In this document: positions 35,440-44,304 of the stretch, piece by piece
Layout: every line of letters begins with the position of its first letter
Position numbering within the stretch: position 1 is the first letter of the stretch
Notes under the pieces: model-generated
The model's input: the letters and a program-made list of their open reading frames with translations, nothing else
Told to the model about the DNA's origin: nothing
The model's database searches: none
DNA from: Paenibacillus brasilensis
GTDB taxonomy: Bacteria > Bacillota > Bacilli > Paenibacillales > Paenibacillaceae
DNA length: 64,000 nt
Assembly: GCF_009363115.1 (NCBI RefSeq)
Contig: NZ_CP045298.1
Coordinates: 4,027,501 to 4,091,500 of the forward strand
Direction of reading: 5' to 3'
Program-made: the position numbers and the translations under genes

Positions 35440-36795
35440 TTGGAAGGTCATACCGAGTTTCATTGGGGATTGCTAGTTGTGAATCTCCTCTTGGTACTGC
35501 TGCTTGTCTTTCTTAACGGTGTATTTGTGGCTGCAGAGTTTTCGCTGGTCAAAATGCGCCAATCCCGATTGACGCAGCTCCAAAGCGAGGGTCATCGCCT
35601 GGCAGGCTATGCGCTGAAGGTGAACCAAAAGCTGGATGCTTATCTGTCCGCTACCCAATTGGGCATTACGCTGGCTTCACTCGGCTTGGGCTGGATCGGT
35701 GAGCCAGCAATATCCGGCTACCTGATAGAGCCACTCATGCACAAACTCGGTGTAACCGACGGTACACTGATTACAACAGTATCCATAGTTGTCGGATTTT
35801 GCGTAATTACCTTTTTGCATATTGTATTGGGCGAGCTGGCTCCAAAGTCTCTGGCCATTCAGAAAACCGAAAGGGTGGCGTTATTTTTATCGGCTCCGTT
35901 ACTGCTCTTCTACAAGATTTTTCTGCCCGTGATCTGGGTGTTGAATGCCGCTGCCAATTTATTGCTGCGAACATTCGGTATCCAGCCGGCAAGTGAGGCC
36001 GAAGCGGCGCATTCGGAGGAAGAAATCCGGATATTGATGAATCAGAGCGCCAAAAGCGGGGTTATTGATAAGGATGAAATCAAGCTGATGGATAATATTT
36101 TTGATTTTTCCGACTTGCTTGCCCGTGAAATTATGCTGCCCCGTACAGATATGGATTGTTTGTACACAAACTTATCGTTCAAGGAAAATCTGAAAATCAT
36201 CAGTGATACCAAGCATTCTCGCTACCCGGTAGCGGTCGAGGACAAAGATCAGATTATTGGCTTTGTTCATATTACGGATCTTCTGCTAGCTGAGCAGGGG
36301 GAGCAACTGGATCTGACCTCGGTTGTTCGTCCTATTTTAAATGTACCGGAGTCTATGGAAGTAAGTCATGTGCTCCGTCTTATGCAGAAAAAGCATTCCC
36401 AAATGACCCTCGTGGTGGATGAGTACGGCGGAACAGCCGGACTGCTGACAGCTGAGGAAATATTGGAGGAAATCGTCGGGGACCTCTATGATGAGTTTGA
36501 GGATGAACGTCCGAGCGTGGAAATAAAGGAAAACTTTATCTCTGTGGACGGCCGTATGCTCATTGAGGATGTCAATGATTTGACCGGTGTGAACATTGAA
36601 GATGACGAGGTGGATTCCATCGGAGGCTGGCTGTTCAAGGAATTGGAAGGCAGCCCGGTGAAGGGAAAGAAAATTGAGTTTTATAATCTGACCTTTGAAG
36701 TGGAGGAAGCAACCAGGCTTCGCATTATGCGGGTTAAGATTCATCGCAAGCCTGAACCTGTGATTGAAGATGAGCTTTCTACCGATGAATCCTGA
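35440..36795 (+). CDS. CNNM/hemolysin-C-type membrane protein with CBS domains
   Basis: A 451-residue protein. The CNNM (DUF21) membrane domain covers about residues 8-200, with four hydrophobic segments (LLLVLLLVFLNGVFVAAEF first). A tandem CBS pair follows (about 215-340, MLPRTDMDCLYTN, VVDEYGGTAGLLTAEEILEE), then a CorC_HlyC domain (about 350-435, VDGRMLIEDVNDLTG). The family includes putative Mg2+ or Co2+ efflux proteins; no true hemolysin activity is implied. TTG 35440 is chosen because GGGGAG lies 6 nt upstream; the ATG at 35410 lacks a site. Confidence 0.92.
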   Translation: MEGHTEFHWGLLVVNLLLVLLLVFLNGVFVAAEFSLVKMRQSRLTQLQSEGHRLAGYALKVNQKLDAYLSATQLGITLASLGLGWIGEPAISGYLIEPLMHKLGVTDGTLITTVSIVVGFCVITFLHIVLGELAPKSLAIQKTERVALFLSAPLLLFYKIFLPVIWVLNAAANLLLRTFGIQPASEAEAAHSEEEIRILMNQSAKSGVIDKDEIKLMDNIFDFSDLLAREIMLPRTDMDCLYTNLSFKENLKIISDTKHSRYPVAVEDKDQIIGFVHITDLLLAEQGEQLDLTSVVRPILNVPESMEVSHVLRLMQKKHSQMTLVVDEYGGTAGLLTAEEILEEIVGDLYDEFEDERPSVEIKENFISVDGRMLIEDVNDLTGVNIEDDEVDSIGGWLFKELEGSPVKGKKIEFYNLTFEVEEATRLRIMRVKIHRKPEPVIEDELSTDES

Positions 36796-36851
36796 TCCCA
36801 ATAGATAGGTGCGGTCAGTTCAGGTATGTAAGTTATTATAGAAGAATAGAC

Positions 36852-36902
36852 AAGGAGCCTTTGATTCCACATTAACGTGGTTTCGAAGGTTCTTTTTTTA
36901 TC
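36852..36902 (+). terminator. terminator of the CNNM-type gene
   Basis: A long imperfect stem (AAGGAGCCTTTGATTCCAC against GTGGTTTCGAAGGTTCTTT, two T-T mismatches, several G-T pairs) followed by TTTTTTAT. Confidence 0.75.
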
Positions 36903-36986
36903 TATAATTTTTTTGTTCGAGACTTGGGCGATGCGGCATATGTTGAATAGTAAAGCAGATGGATCAATCAAAGGAGGTCCCGGCCC

Positions 36987-37211
36987 GTGAAATTTCCCCA
37001 GCAAGGTGAGTATGCTCCGTTTGTCGGCCCGTTCGATCCGTGTCCGCCCATTCTATGCAAGACTTTTGTGCTACCGCCCAATTTGTTTGTGCAATTTCAG
37101 CCCCCCGGTCTGCCCCAATTCCGCCCGGAAGAGGCGCTGACGAAGGGAACACTATGGCCTTTGCTTTACAGCCCTTATCATCCCAATAGAAACCAGGGGG
37201 GAGGCGAGTAG
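36987..37211 (+). CDS. cotJA: spore coat protein CotJA
   Basis: A 74-residue proline-rich protein (FVGPFDPCPPILCKTFV, then FVQFQPPGLPQFRPEEAL, KGTLWPLLYSPY), the characteristic CotJA pattern. It starts at a GTG 8 nt after AAAGGAGGT (36970-36978). It is the first gene of the cotJABC operon, which in B. subtilis is transcribed by sigma-E in the mother cell; its products associate with the inner coat. It ends 1 nt before cotJB. Confidence 0.93.
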   Translation: MKFPQQGEYAPFVGPFDPCPPILCKTFVLPPNLFVQFQPPGLPQFRPEEALTKGTLWPLLYSPYHPNRNQGGGE

Positions 37212-37212
37212 A

Positions 37213-37692
37213 ATGGAGCATCCAAATCAGGGTCAGTCCAACAACCAGTTTCAACAGCAAAACGAGCAAGAGAGTCAGTATCAACAGCAACAGCAGAATC
37301 AATATGATAGTCCCTATTCAAATTCGTACCAGTATCAATATCAAAACCAGTTCCAAAACCAAAACCAGTACCAGGGTCAAACACAGGACTACGATCAAGG
37401 CAGAAACCCGGCTCCGGGCTATACGCCCCAAACCAAACCGGGGGATGCACAGTTTTATGCGCTGTTGGAGAAGCTCCAAGCGGTGGATTTTGTGTTGGTA
37501 GAGCTTAATTTGTATTTGGATACGCACCCGGATGATTTGCAGGCCATTGAACAGTTCAACAAGCTCACACAGGAAAGAACAGTGATTGCTAACGAATACC
37601 AGCTTCTATATGGGCCTTTGCAAAATTTTGGCCGTGCCTATTCCAAATATCCTTGGGAGTGGAGTCAAGCCCCTTGGCCGTGGCAGGTATAG
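37213..37692 (+). CDS. cotJB: spore coat protein CotJB with Gln/Asn-rich N-terminal extension
   Basis: A 159-residue protein. The C-terminal ~85 residues are normal CotJB (FYALLEKLQAVDFVLVELNLYLDTH, GPLQNFGRAYSKYPWEW). The N-terminal ~75 residues are an extra low-complexity tract of Gln, Asn, Tyr and Ser (repeats such as QYQYQNQFQNQNQYQGQ), about 40% Gln, roughly doubling the usual length. Such prion-like tracts favour self-association, which would suit a coat protein; this is inference. The gene is translationally coupled to cotJA and precedes cotJC by 33 bp. Confidence 0.92.
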   Translation: MEHPNQGQSNNQFQQQNEQESQYQQQQQNQYDSPYSNSYQYQYQNQFQNQNQYQGQTQDYDQGRNPAPGYTPQTKPGDAQFYALLEKLQAVDFVLVELNLYLDTHPDDLQAIEQFNKLTQERTVIANEYQLLYGPLQNFGRAYSKYPWEWSQAPWPWQV

Positions 37693-37725
37693 GCAGGTAC
37701 AACCTTTTTTAAAGGAGGAACATGA

Positions 37726-38295
37726 ATGTGGGTATATGAGAAGAAGCTGCAGTATCCCGTGCGTGTTAGCAAATGTGACCCTCACATGGCTAAGTTGCTC
37801 ATGGAGCAGTATGGGGGAGCGGATGGTGAGCTCGCCGCAGCTTTGCGGTATTTGAATCAGCGTTATACCATTCCTGATAAGGTCATCGGTGTACTAAATG
37901 ACATCGGGACAGAGGAATTTGCGCATCTTGAGATGATTGCCACGATGATTTACAAGCTGACGAAGGATGCAAGTGTGGAGCAATTGAAGGCAGCCGGTCT
38001 GGGCGAACATTATGCGGCGCATGATCGTGCATTATTTTACGAAAACGCGGGCGGGGTTCCTTTTACAGCGGCCTATATTCAAGCCAAAGGCGACCCCATT
38101 GCGGATTTATATGAGGACATTGCGGCAGAGGAAAAAGCAAGAGCTACATACCAGTGGCTGATTGATCTGACTGACGATGTGGATTTGCAGGATAGCTTGA
38201 AGTTTTTGCGTGAACGTGAAATAATCCATTCGCTCCGTTTTCGCGAGTCTGTGGAAATTTTGAAGGGGGAACGAGACCGGAAGAAAGTATTTTAA
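37726..38295 (+). CDS. cotJC: spore coat protein CotJC, manganese-catalase family
   Basis: A 189-residue ferritin-like di-manganese catalase family protein. Metal-ligand motifs are visible: GADGELAAALRYLNQ, the TEEFAHLEMIATMI E-x-x-H helix, AAEEKARATYQWL and REIIHSLRFRESVE with the second E..H set. It packages with CotJA/B in the spore coat. Good AAAGGAGG site. It is the last gene of the operon and is followed by a terminator. Confidence 0.95.
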   Translation: MWVYEKKLQYPVRVSKCDPHMAKLLMEQYGGADGELAAALRYLNQRYTIPDKVIGVLNDIGTEEFAHLEMIATMIYKLTKDASVEQLKAAGLGEHYAAHDRALFYENAGGVPFTAAYIQAKGDPIADLYEDIAAEEKARATYQWLIDLTDDVDLQDSLKFLREREIIHSLRFRESVEILKGERDRKKVF

Positions 38296-38358
38296 GGGAG
38301 TTTTTGAAACAGCTTTGGCTTTATTTGTTTTCTCATCCGATACATTATTAAAATAGGG

Positions 38359-38398
38359 AAGGCCATCTGCAAGCATCAAGTGCAGGTGGCCTTTTTCC
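38359..38398. terminator. terminator after cotJC (also faces the minus-strand gene)
   Basis: A 12-bp stem, AAGGCCATCTGC (38359-38370) with GCAGGTGGCCTT (38382-38393), one T-G pair, then TTTCCTTT. It lies between convergent genes. Confidence 0.85.
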
Positions 38399-38448
38399 TT
38401 TAACTGGTATGAATTTAAGAGAGACAACTTCCCAAGTGTTCGTCTTCC

Positions 38449-39525
38449 TCATCCCTGTTGTTCCAGCTTCGCAAAATATTGCTCGTTATATAAAACACTC
38501 GGATGAGTAGGATGATGTAACTGGGCCATGCGATGATGTAATTTTGCCTTTTCAATGTCTCCGATTCGGTCATAACACAGGCATAATTGCAAGTGCGGCA
38601 GCCAGGTGTGGTACGACGAATTGGTTAAGGCCATTGCATCTTGTGGAGGCTCAATCAGGGTAGCCTGCCTGAACCAATAAATGGCTTGTTCATACTGCTC
38701 GTCTTCAATGAGCAAATTGCCAAAGGCACAGCAGAACTGGGCGCGCGGTGCATCGAGGTTAAGTGTGCGAAGCAGCGCCGTCCGCTGCTCCTGCTTTTGA
38801 CCTTGGCGACCGTAGCAATCTGCAAGCTTAAAGCAAGCAGCAATCCGGTCCTCAATCCATCCCTGGTTCAGCCCCAGATAGTGTTCATATTGCTGGATGG
38901 CTTCTATCGTCCGTCCGTTGTCATACAGTTCATTAGCAAAGTAATAGTGATCTCGTTCAGAAAATACGGTGCCCTGTTCCCGGTGCTTAAGGTATATGTG
39001 CAAATTACGGTCATTATAGGCGCGTGTTTTTTTGTGGGTCACCGCCATATTGCTGTGAATGATGCTGCCCGTCACATTCAGGAATTCGTGTACAAAACCG
39101 ATCCATCTGAATTGACGATCCCGGCGCACAATCCGGTTTCTTTTCAGCTTATGCAGTGGCTGTCCCTGTTCATCTACGGATAACACATAATCCATCGTAA
39201 TGCTGTCATAGGAGAGGGTTCCTTGTTTTTTCCAGTTAAGAAAGGATATCCGGTCTTTTTCTTCCAATATGTCGTCAGCATCCAGCCAAAATTGATAATC
39301 CTGTGTGGCTTGATCAAACGCATAGTTGCGGGCTGCCGAAAAATCATCACACCATGCAAAAGGGTATATCCGTGCGTTGAACGATGCAGCCACCTCCTGA
39401 GTGTGGTCGGTAGATCCCGTATCGACGATAATGATTTCATCTACCAGATCATGGACCGATTTCAGACAGGTGTGAAGCGCTTCTTCTTCATTTTTGACAA
39501 TCATACATAAGCTGACAGTTACCAT
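38449..39525 (-). CDS. family 2 glycosyltransferase with TPR-like tail
   Basis: A 358-residue protein. Residues 1-~200 are a GT-A fold: LCMIVKNEEEALHTCLKSV, IIIVDTGSTDHTQEVA, FSAARNYAF and the D-x-D site FWLDADD. The C-terminal ~150 residues are TPR-like helices (YYFANELYDNGRTIEAIQQY, EQAIYWFRQATLIEP). This is the common layout of Bacillales GT2 proteins related to SunS and spore-surface transferases. It is not clear what it glycosylates. It diverges from the large glycosyltransferase/methyltransferase gene at 39877. Confidence 0.9.
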   Translation of the reverse strand: MVTVSLCMIVKNEEEALHTCLKSVHDLVDEIIIVDTGSTDHTQEVAASFNARIYPFAWCDDFSAARNYAFDQATQDYQFWLDADDILEEKDRISFLNWKKQGTLSYDSITMDYVLSVDEQGQPLHKLKRNRIVRRDRQFRWIGFVHEFLNVTGSIIHSNMAVTHKKTRAYNDRNLHIYLKHREQGTVFSERDHYYFANELYDNGRTIEAIQQYEHYLGLNQGWIEDRIAACFKLADCYGRQGQKQEQRTALLRTLNLDAPRAQFCCAFGNLLIEDEQYEQAIYWFRQATLIEPPQDAMALTNSSYHTWLPHLQLCLCYDRIGDIEKAKLHHRMAQLHHPTHPSVLYNEQYFAKLEQQG

Positions 39526-39876
39526 GCTCTTTGTCTCTCCCCAAAAAACTTGGTATACCCCCTATTTTATTGGGATAGCTCGCTCATTATGTAACAATTT
39601 CATAGAACGTGTGAAGGTATGCGATGATCATAAATTCATCCTCGCACTAATAAATTAGAAGATCAAAGTCTGATGCAGGGAGGAGGGCATGGATAGACCA
39701 TTCATTTCACTCTGTAAGGGTTGTATTTTTGTACTGATGTCATTTCATTGATATTTCCAGGTGAAAGTCCGTTCATATCACGCTCACTCCCTTATCGCTT
39801 GATCGTAATTATGGTATGCGCTAGGACATGGAGGGAAACGGATAATGAGGCTTCCGCCTGATGGAGGCGTTGAATT
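39526..39876. other. divergent intergenic region between two glycosyltransferase genes
   Basis: No firm gene. A 20-codon frame at 39689-39751 has a strong GGGAGGAGGG site before its ATG and codes MDRPFISLCKGCIFVLMSFH. It may be a leader peptide or chance. Promoters for both flanking genes must lie here. Confidence 0.4.
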
Positions 39877-42690
39877 ATGCGTATACTAATCGGAAGTCCG
39901 ATCCATCAGAAGCCCGAAACTTTGGTTTTGTTTCTTCAAGCATTGGAGCGACTGGATGCCCCTGACGTACTGCCGGATTATTTGTTTGTTGATGATAATG
40001 ACAATCCAATCTCAAGCCAGTGGCTTGTTGATTTTGCCAATCGGCTGCCAGGACGGGTTTTGCCCTTGTTGAAAGGCTTGCAGCAAGTAGAGAACCGCAG
40101 CGATGAGCACACTCACTATTGGCCGCCTGCTCTCGTCTGGAAAGTGGCTGGCTTTAAAAATCGTCTCATTGACTACGCGCTGCAGCATCATTATGACGCG
40201 CTATTTTTGGTTGATTCAGACCTGGTTCTTCATTCCCGTACCTTGTGCAGGCTGGTAGAGACGGAGAAGGATATCGTATCCGAGATTTTCTGGACACGTT
40301 GGCAGCCGAATGGGACGCTGTTGCCTCAGGTATGGCTTAGTGACGAATATAATCTGTTTCACCGTGAAGAAGGCGAGGTATTATCGGCAGAGGAACAAGC
40401 GCATCGCGAGTTGCATTTTATACACCAGTTGCATGTCCCGGGCTTGTATGAAGTAGGCGGTCTGGGAGCTTGCACCTTAATTCGCAGACGGGCGCTGGTA
40501 GCGGGTGTTCACTTTGGCAAAATTAAAAACGTTTCCTTTTGGGGGGAAGATCGGCATTTTTGTATCCGGGCGGCTGCGTATGGATTCCCACTTTTTGTAG
40601 ATACGTACTATCCGGCGATGCATCTGTACCGGGAAGCGGATCGGATCAAGGCAGAGCAACTGCTATCGACCTTAAATTATTTTACTTCGAGTGCAAGTAC
40701 GGATCATCCGTATTATTTAAATCATGCAGAACACCCGGATACTCCTGACTATTCTCTGTCCTACAATCGTTCCACTCCATCAAGTGCTCCTAAATTCTCT
40801 GAACCTCCCGTTATACCAGATCATCTCCGTGAGTCTGCTGTCTTTGCCAAGTACACTGCGGATTCTTTTGCTGTGCCACAAGCATTTTCCGGACCACGTC
40901 AAAGTGAGCTTCATACACCCGCTGCCTCCAAGCCCAAGCTGACGCTGAGCATGACGGTATACAATGAGGCGGATTGCAAGCTCGCAGATGTGCTACGAAG
41001 TCATCGTGAATACATTGATGAAGCAGTCATTATTGATGATGGCAGTCATGACGGTAGCGGTGAATTGTGCCGGGAGCTGCTGAAGGGAATTCCACTGCGT
41101 TTGGTCCGTAATGAAACAGCTTCCTTTACTAATGAAGTCGAACTGCGGAAGCAGCAGTGGAGAGAGACTGTGGCATCCTCCCCGGAATGGATTTTGAATA
41201 TGGATGCTGACGAAATGTTCGAATCCCGATTTGCTCAAGGAGTACATTCTTTGTTGGCAGGAACGAAAGCCGATACGATTTGCTTCAGGCTGTATGATAT
41301 GTGGTCTTCCACACATTATCGTGATGATGACTATTGGCAGGCCCATCGGTACTACCGCCCTTTTCTAATTCGATACAAGGAAGAGTTCTCCTATAAATGG
41401 AAGGAGCAAGCCCTGCACTGCGGAAGATTTCCTGATAATGTGCTTGATCTTCCCAGCGAGATTAGCAATTACCGCATCCAGCATTGGGGATGGTATACAC
41501 CTGCTATTCGCGCAGCTAAATTTGAACGGTACCAGCTGCTGGACCCGAATGCTCGTTATGGCTGGAAAGAGCAATATGAATCGATCTTGGACGCGAATCC
41601 CCGACTTACGCTCTGGGTAGATCAAGACAACAAAATTGTAGGGGACGAACCCGCCTCTGAACAGGAAGATATCGAACACGAAATCATCACGGAAGTTGCC
41701 AAGGTTGCCAGTGTTGAAGCTGTTACCGATCCCGAACCAGAAATCAAGGATGAAATAAAGGACGTATTTTATGGGAAGGGAAAAGGAGCAGAGCTGGGTA
41801 TGAAGTGCAAATTGTGCGGTTCATCCGACACGGGTGTTTTCCATCGCTATGAACGTTTTACATTAATGGGATGCGGCTCCTGTGGATTGGTTTTCCGCAA
41901 TGATGTGGATCGTATACAGCCTGAGGAGTTGATCGCAGAGATTTATAATGTCAATTGGGTTGCCATGCGTGATAGTGCTGCAGCTTCAACCTACGGGGAT
42001 CATGCCCTTTTTGGGCTCATGCTGCTGGAAATGTTCAGTCCTGGTAAAGGGAGATTGCTTGAGATCGGATCGGGTACCGGGGAATTTATCCATGCTGCCC
42101 TTCAAAGTGGATGGAATGCTGTAGGGATTGAGCCTTCTATTGACTCACGTGCCTATGCCAAAGACAAATATGATGTAGATTTGATACCAGGCTACTGGAA
42201 CGGTGAAATCGAAGAAGATGCTCAAACCCAGGAAATCAATGAAGCGCAAAATAATGAGGAAGATACTGATTTATCCTTGAGTCACCAATACGAGGCCGTT
42301 GCATGCTGGCATGTGCTGGAGCACATTGCCGACCCGATTGCATTTTTGACGGATTTACGCGAACAGCTTCAACCTGACGGGACGTTATATATGACAGTGC
42401 CCAACAAAAACTCGTTTACCAATGAGGCTTACGGCGCTTGTTCACCTTTATTCACGGAGGAAGATCATTTGTATCATTATTCGGAGCATACGCTGACACT
42501 GCTGCTGGCCAAGTCCGGCCTGCGTCCGATTGCGATGTTCACCCGTCAGCTTTCTTCCGGCTTGGATGACTTGCTACAAGCCCATCCGTTGTACGGTGAG
42601 CTTGATCTTACGGAACGAATGGGGCTGCTGGCCAAACTTCAAGGCGAGAAACGGGGTCATGAGCTGTGCTGTGTGGCAAAAGCAATCTGA
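39877..42690 (+). CDS. three-domain glycosyltransferase-glycosyltransferase-methyltransferase
   Basis: A 937-residue fusion. Residues 1-~280: a glycosyltransferase-like domain (MRILIGSPIHQKPETLVLFL, DALFLVDSDLVL as D-x-D site, VSFWGEDRHFCIRA). About 350-560: a GT2 domain (LTLSMTVYNEADCKLADVL, EAVIIDDGSHDGSG, WILNMDADEMFE). About 635-937: a class I SAM methyltransferase with a zinc-ribbon lead (C-K-L-C-G-S, C-G-S-C-G-L-V-F), motif I LLEIGSGTGEF and ACWHVLEHIADP. An acidic linker (about 590-630) separates the parts. A second methyltransferase and a HAD phosphatase follow. The likely role is building methylated glycans on the spore or cell surface. It has no membrane segments. Confidence 0.88.
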   Translation: MRILIGSPIHQKPETLVLFLQALERLDAPDVLPDYLFVDDNDNPISSQWLVDFANRLPGRVLPLLKGLQQVENRSDEHTHYWPPALVWKVAGFKNRLIDYALQHHYDALFLVDSDLVLHSRTLCRLVETEKDIVSEIFWTRWQPNGTLLPQVWLSDEYNLFHREEGEVLSAEEQAHRELHFIHQLHVPGLYEVGGLGACTLIRRRALVAGVHFGKIKNVSFWGEDRHFCIRAAAYGFPLFVDTYYPAMHLYREADRIKAEQLLSTLNYFTSSASTDHPYYLNHAEHPDTPDYSLSYNRSTPSSAPKFSEPPVIPDHLRESAVFAKYTADSFAVPQAFSGPRQSELHTPAASKPKLTLSMTVYNEADCKLADVLRSHREYIDEAVIIDDGSHDGSGELCRELLKGIPLRLVRNETASFTNEVELRKQQWRETVASSPEWILNMDADEMFESRFAQGVHSLLAGTKADTICFRLYDMWSSTHYRDDDYWQAHRYYRPFLIRYKEEFSYKWKEQALHCGRFPDNVLDLPSEISNYRIQHWGWYTPAIRAAKFERYQLLDPNARYGWKEQYESILDANPRLTLWVDQDNKIVGDEPASEQEDIEHEIITEVAKVASVEAVTDPEPEIKDEIKDVFYGKGKGAELGMKCKLCGSSDTGVFHRYERFTLMGCGSCGLVFRNDVDRIQPEELIAEIYNVNWVAMRDSAAASTYGDHALFGLMLLEMFSPGKGRLLEIGSGTGEFIHAALQSGWNAVGIEPSIDSRAYAKDKYDVDLIPGYWNGEIEEDAQTQEINEAQNNEEDTDLSLSHQYEAVACWHVLEHIADPIAFLTDLREQLQPDGTLYMTVPNKNSFTNEAYGACSPLFTEEDHLYHYSEHTLTLLLAKSGLRPIAMFTRQLSSGLDDLLQAHPLYGELDLTERMGLLAKLQGEKRGHELCCVAKAI

Positions 42691-42712
42691 GCTTTCGAGA
42701 GGAGGCTGATCC

Positions 42713-43375
42713 ATGAACACTGCTGATCCGTATTTCTCCCGTTTTTTTGTATATTCTGATCCTAACTCCTCCAGCCTAATCTATAGGCTACCCCAAACCT
42801 GGTGGAGCCGTCCCTATGAGTATGAATGGTGTCTGCAATTTATGTCTGGGCAGGATACGGTGCTGGACGCCGCATGTGGTATCCCGCATCCATTCAAATT
42901 TGAGCTGGCTCGGCGCTGCGCTCAGGTTTATGCTTGCGATCTGGATATACGGATTATTTCCGTGGATGCCATTTTGGCCGAGGTACGGCGGGATATCGGA
43001 GAGGAGGCCGCCGAGCGCATCCAGGAAATTTTACCGGTTCGTCTCCAGTCCGCACATGCCAATCTGACGGCTCTGCCCTATGAGGATGCCAGTTTTGATA
43101 AAATTGTATGTATTTCGGTGCTGGAGCATTTAGCACCTGATGAATCGCTGGTAGCCTTGCGTGAATTTCATCGAACTTTACGGGATGACGGGATGCTTTT
43201 GTTGACGTTTGATTACCCTACGGTTGACCTTGCGGCGATGGAGCAGTGGATAGAGCAGGCGGGATTTTCGTATTGGAGCGGTGCTGATCTCAAGCTTCCA
43301 CCTGATGCTTTACACACGAGTATGTGGGGTGGTTTGCATTGTTTTAGGACTGTTTTAAAAAAACATAAGAGCTAA
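42713..43375 (+). CDS. class I SAM-dependent methyltransferase
   Basis: A 220-residue methyltransferase. Motif I is VLDAACGIPHPFKFELA, the acidic motif II is VYACDLDIRI, and the catalytic-side CISVLEHLAPDESLVALREF and DDGMLLLTFDYPT follow. The first 30 residues (YFSRFFVYSDPNSSSLIYRL) match nothing I know. It starts 22 nt after the large fusion gene behind a GAGAGGAGG site, so it is probably in the same operon. It could act on the same glycan. Confidence 0.88.
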   Translation: MNTADPYFSRFFVYSDPNSSSLIYRLPQTWWSRPYEYEWCLQFMSGQDTVLDAACGIPHPFKFELARRCAQVYACDLDIRIISVDAILAEVRRDIGEEAAERIQEILPVRLQSAHANLTALPYEDASFDKIVCISVLEHLAPDESLVALREFHRTLRDDGMLLLTFDYPTVDLAAMEQWIEQAGFSYWSGADLKLPPDALHTSMWGGLHCFRTVLKKHKS

Positions 43376-43459
43376 CGGTATGCGCAATGAGGTTTACACA
43401 AGCCTCTCTTATTGCTTATCATGAGAGGGGTTGAAGTTGTAAACCTACATAGGAAAGGA

Positions 43460-44161
43460 ATGACTGATAACTACATGAACAATGCACCTGTGTTGAAGAA
43501 ACCTGAGGCTATGGTATTTGATATGGATGGTACACTTTTTCAAACGGAGACGCTGCTGCTTCCTGCGTACCACAAGCTGTTTGATACGCTGCGCGCCGAA
43601 GGGCTTTATGAAGGAGAGACTCCTCCCGAGGAGCTTATTTTGAATAGTTTGGGCATGCTGCTGGATGAAATCTGGAGAAGAGTAATGCCAGAGGCCAGTG
43701 AGGCAGCCCACAGAAGAGCGGACGAGTTGCTGCTTCAACTGGAGCTAGAGGGATTGAAGAACGGAAGTCATGCGCTGTATCCACATGTAAAAGAAACACT
43801 CCAGGCCCTTCATGAGCAGGGCGTCCGATTGTTTGTAGCAAGTAACGGGCTGGAGGATTATGTAAAGGGAATCGCCGCCGCCTATGAAATGGTTCCCATT
43901 TTTGAAGGATTGTACAGCGCCGGGGAATACAGTACGCTTTCCAAAGTGAATTTACTGGAAATTCTGTTGAGCAAGCATGATATTTCGAACGTATGGATGG
44001 TTGGTGACCGTTCCTCTGATGTGGAAGCGGGTAAAAAGAACGGACAGACGGTTATCGGCTGCGCTTATGCCGGATTTGGCGTAAACGACGAGTTGAAGGG
44101 TTCGGATGCGATTATTACGGATTTCACGCAGCTGCTTACGCTTTATAAAAATGCTGAGTAA
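43460..44161 (+). CDS. HAD-superfamily phosphatase
   Basis: About 233 residues. Motif I F-D-M-D-G-T-L-F (nucleophile Asp), motif II VASNGLED, motif III Lys in LSKVNLLEI and motif IV MVGDRSSDVEAGKKNG, with an alpha-helical cap (about 30-110). This fits phosphoglycolate phosphatase/beta-phosphoglucomutase-type HADs. The start is uncertain: AGGAAAGG (43451-43458) lies 1 nt from ATG 43460 and 16 nt from ATG 43475. It follows the methyltransferase genes; the substrate is unknown, perhaps a sugar phosphate. Confidence 0.86.
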   Translation: MTDNYMNNAPVLKKPEAMVFDMDGTLFQTETLLLPAYHKLFDTLRAEGLYEGETPPEELILNSLGMLLDEIWRRVMPEASEAAHRRADELLLQLELEGLKNGSHALYPHVKETLQALHEQGVRLFVASNGLEDYVKGIAAAYEMVPIFEGLYSAGEYSTLSKVNLLEILLSKHDISNVWMVGDRSSDVEAGKKNGQTVIGCAYAGFGVNDELKGSDAIITDFTQLLTLYKNAE

Positions 44162-44268
44162 TGATGCACCAGAGATTACTGGTTCACAGATTACTGCTTC
44201 TAGATACGCCTGACGCGACATATATATAAGACACAACACATGCAAGCGAGGTCGGGCAGATAATAAAG

Positions 44269-44304
44269 AAAGGAAGGCAACCACTTTACGCGGAGCCTTC
44301 CTTT
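44269..44304 (-). terminator. terminator of the yheC/yheD-type operon
   Basis: A 10-bp perfect stem, AAAGGAAGGC (44269-44278) with GCCTTCCTTT (44295-44304). On the minus strand it begins within the last codons of the final gene and ends in CTTTCTTTATTA. Confidence 0.8.

Noticed and set aside
39689..39751. 20-codon ORF with a strong ribosome binding site before the large glycosyltransferase gene
   Set aside because: Too short to support without conservation evidence; kept only as a note in the intergenic entry.
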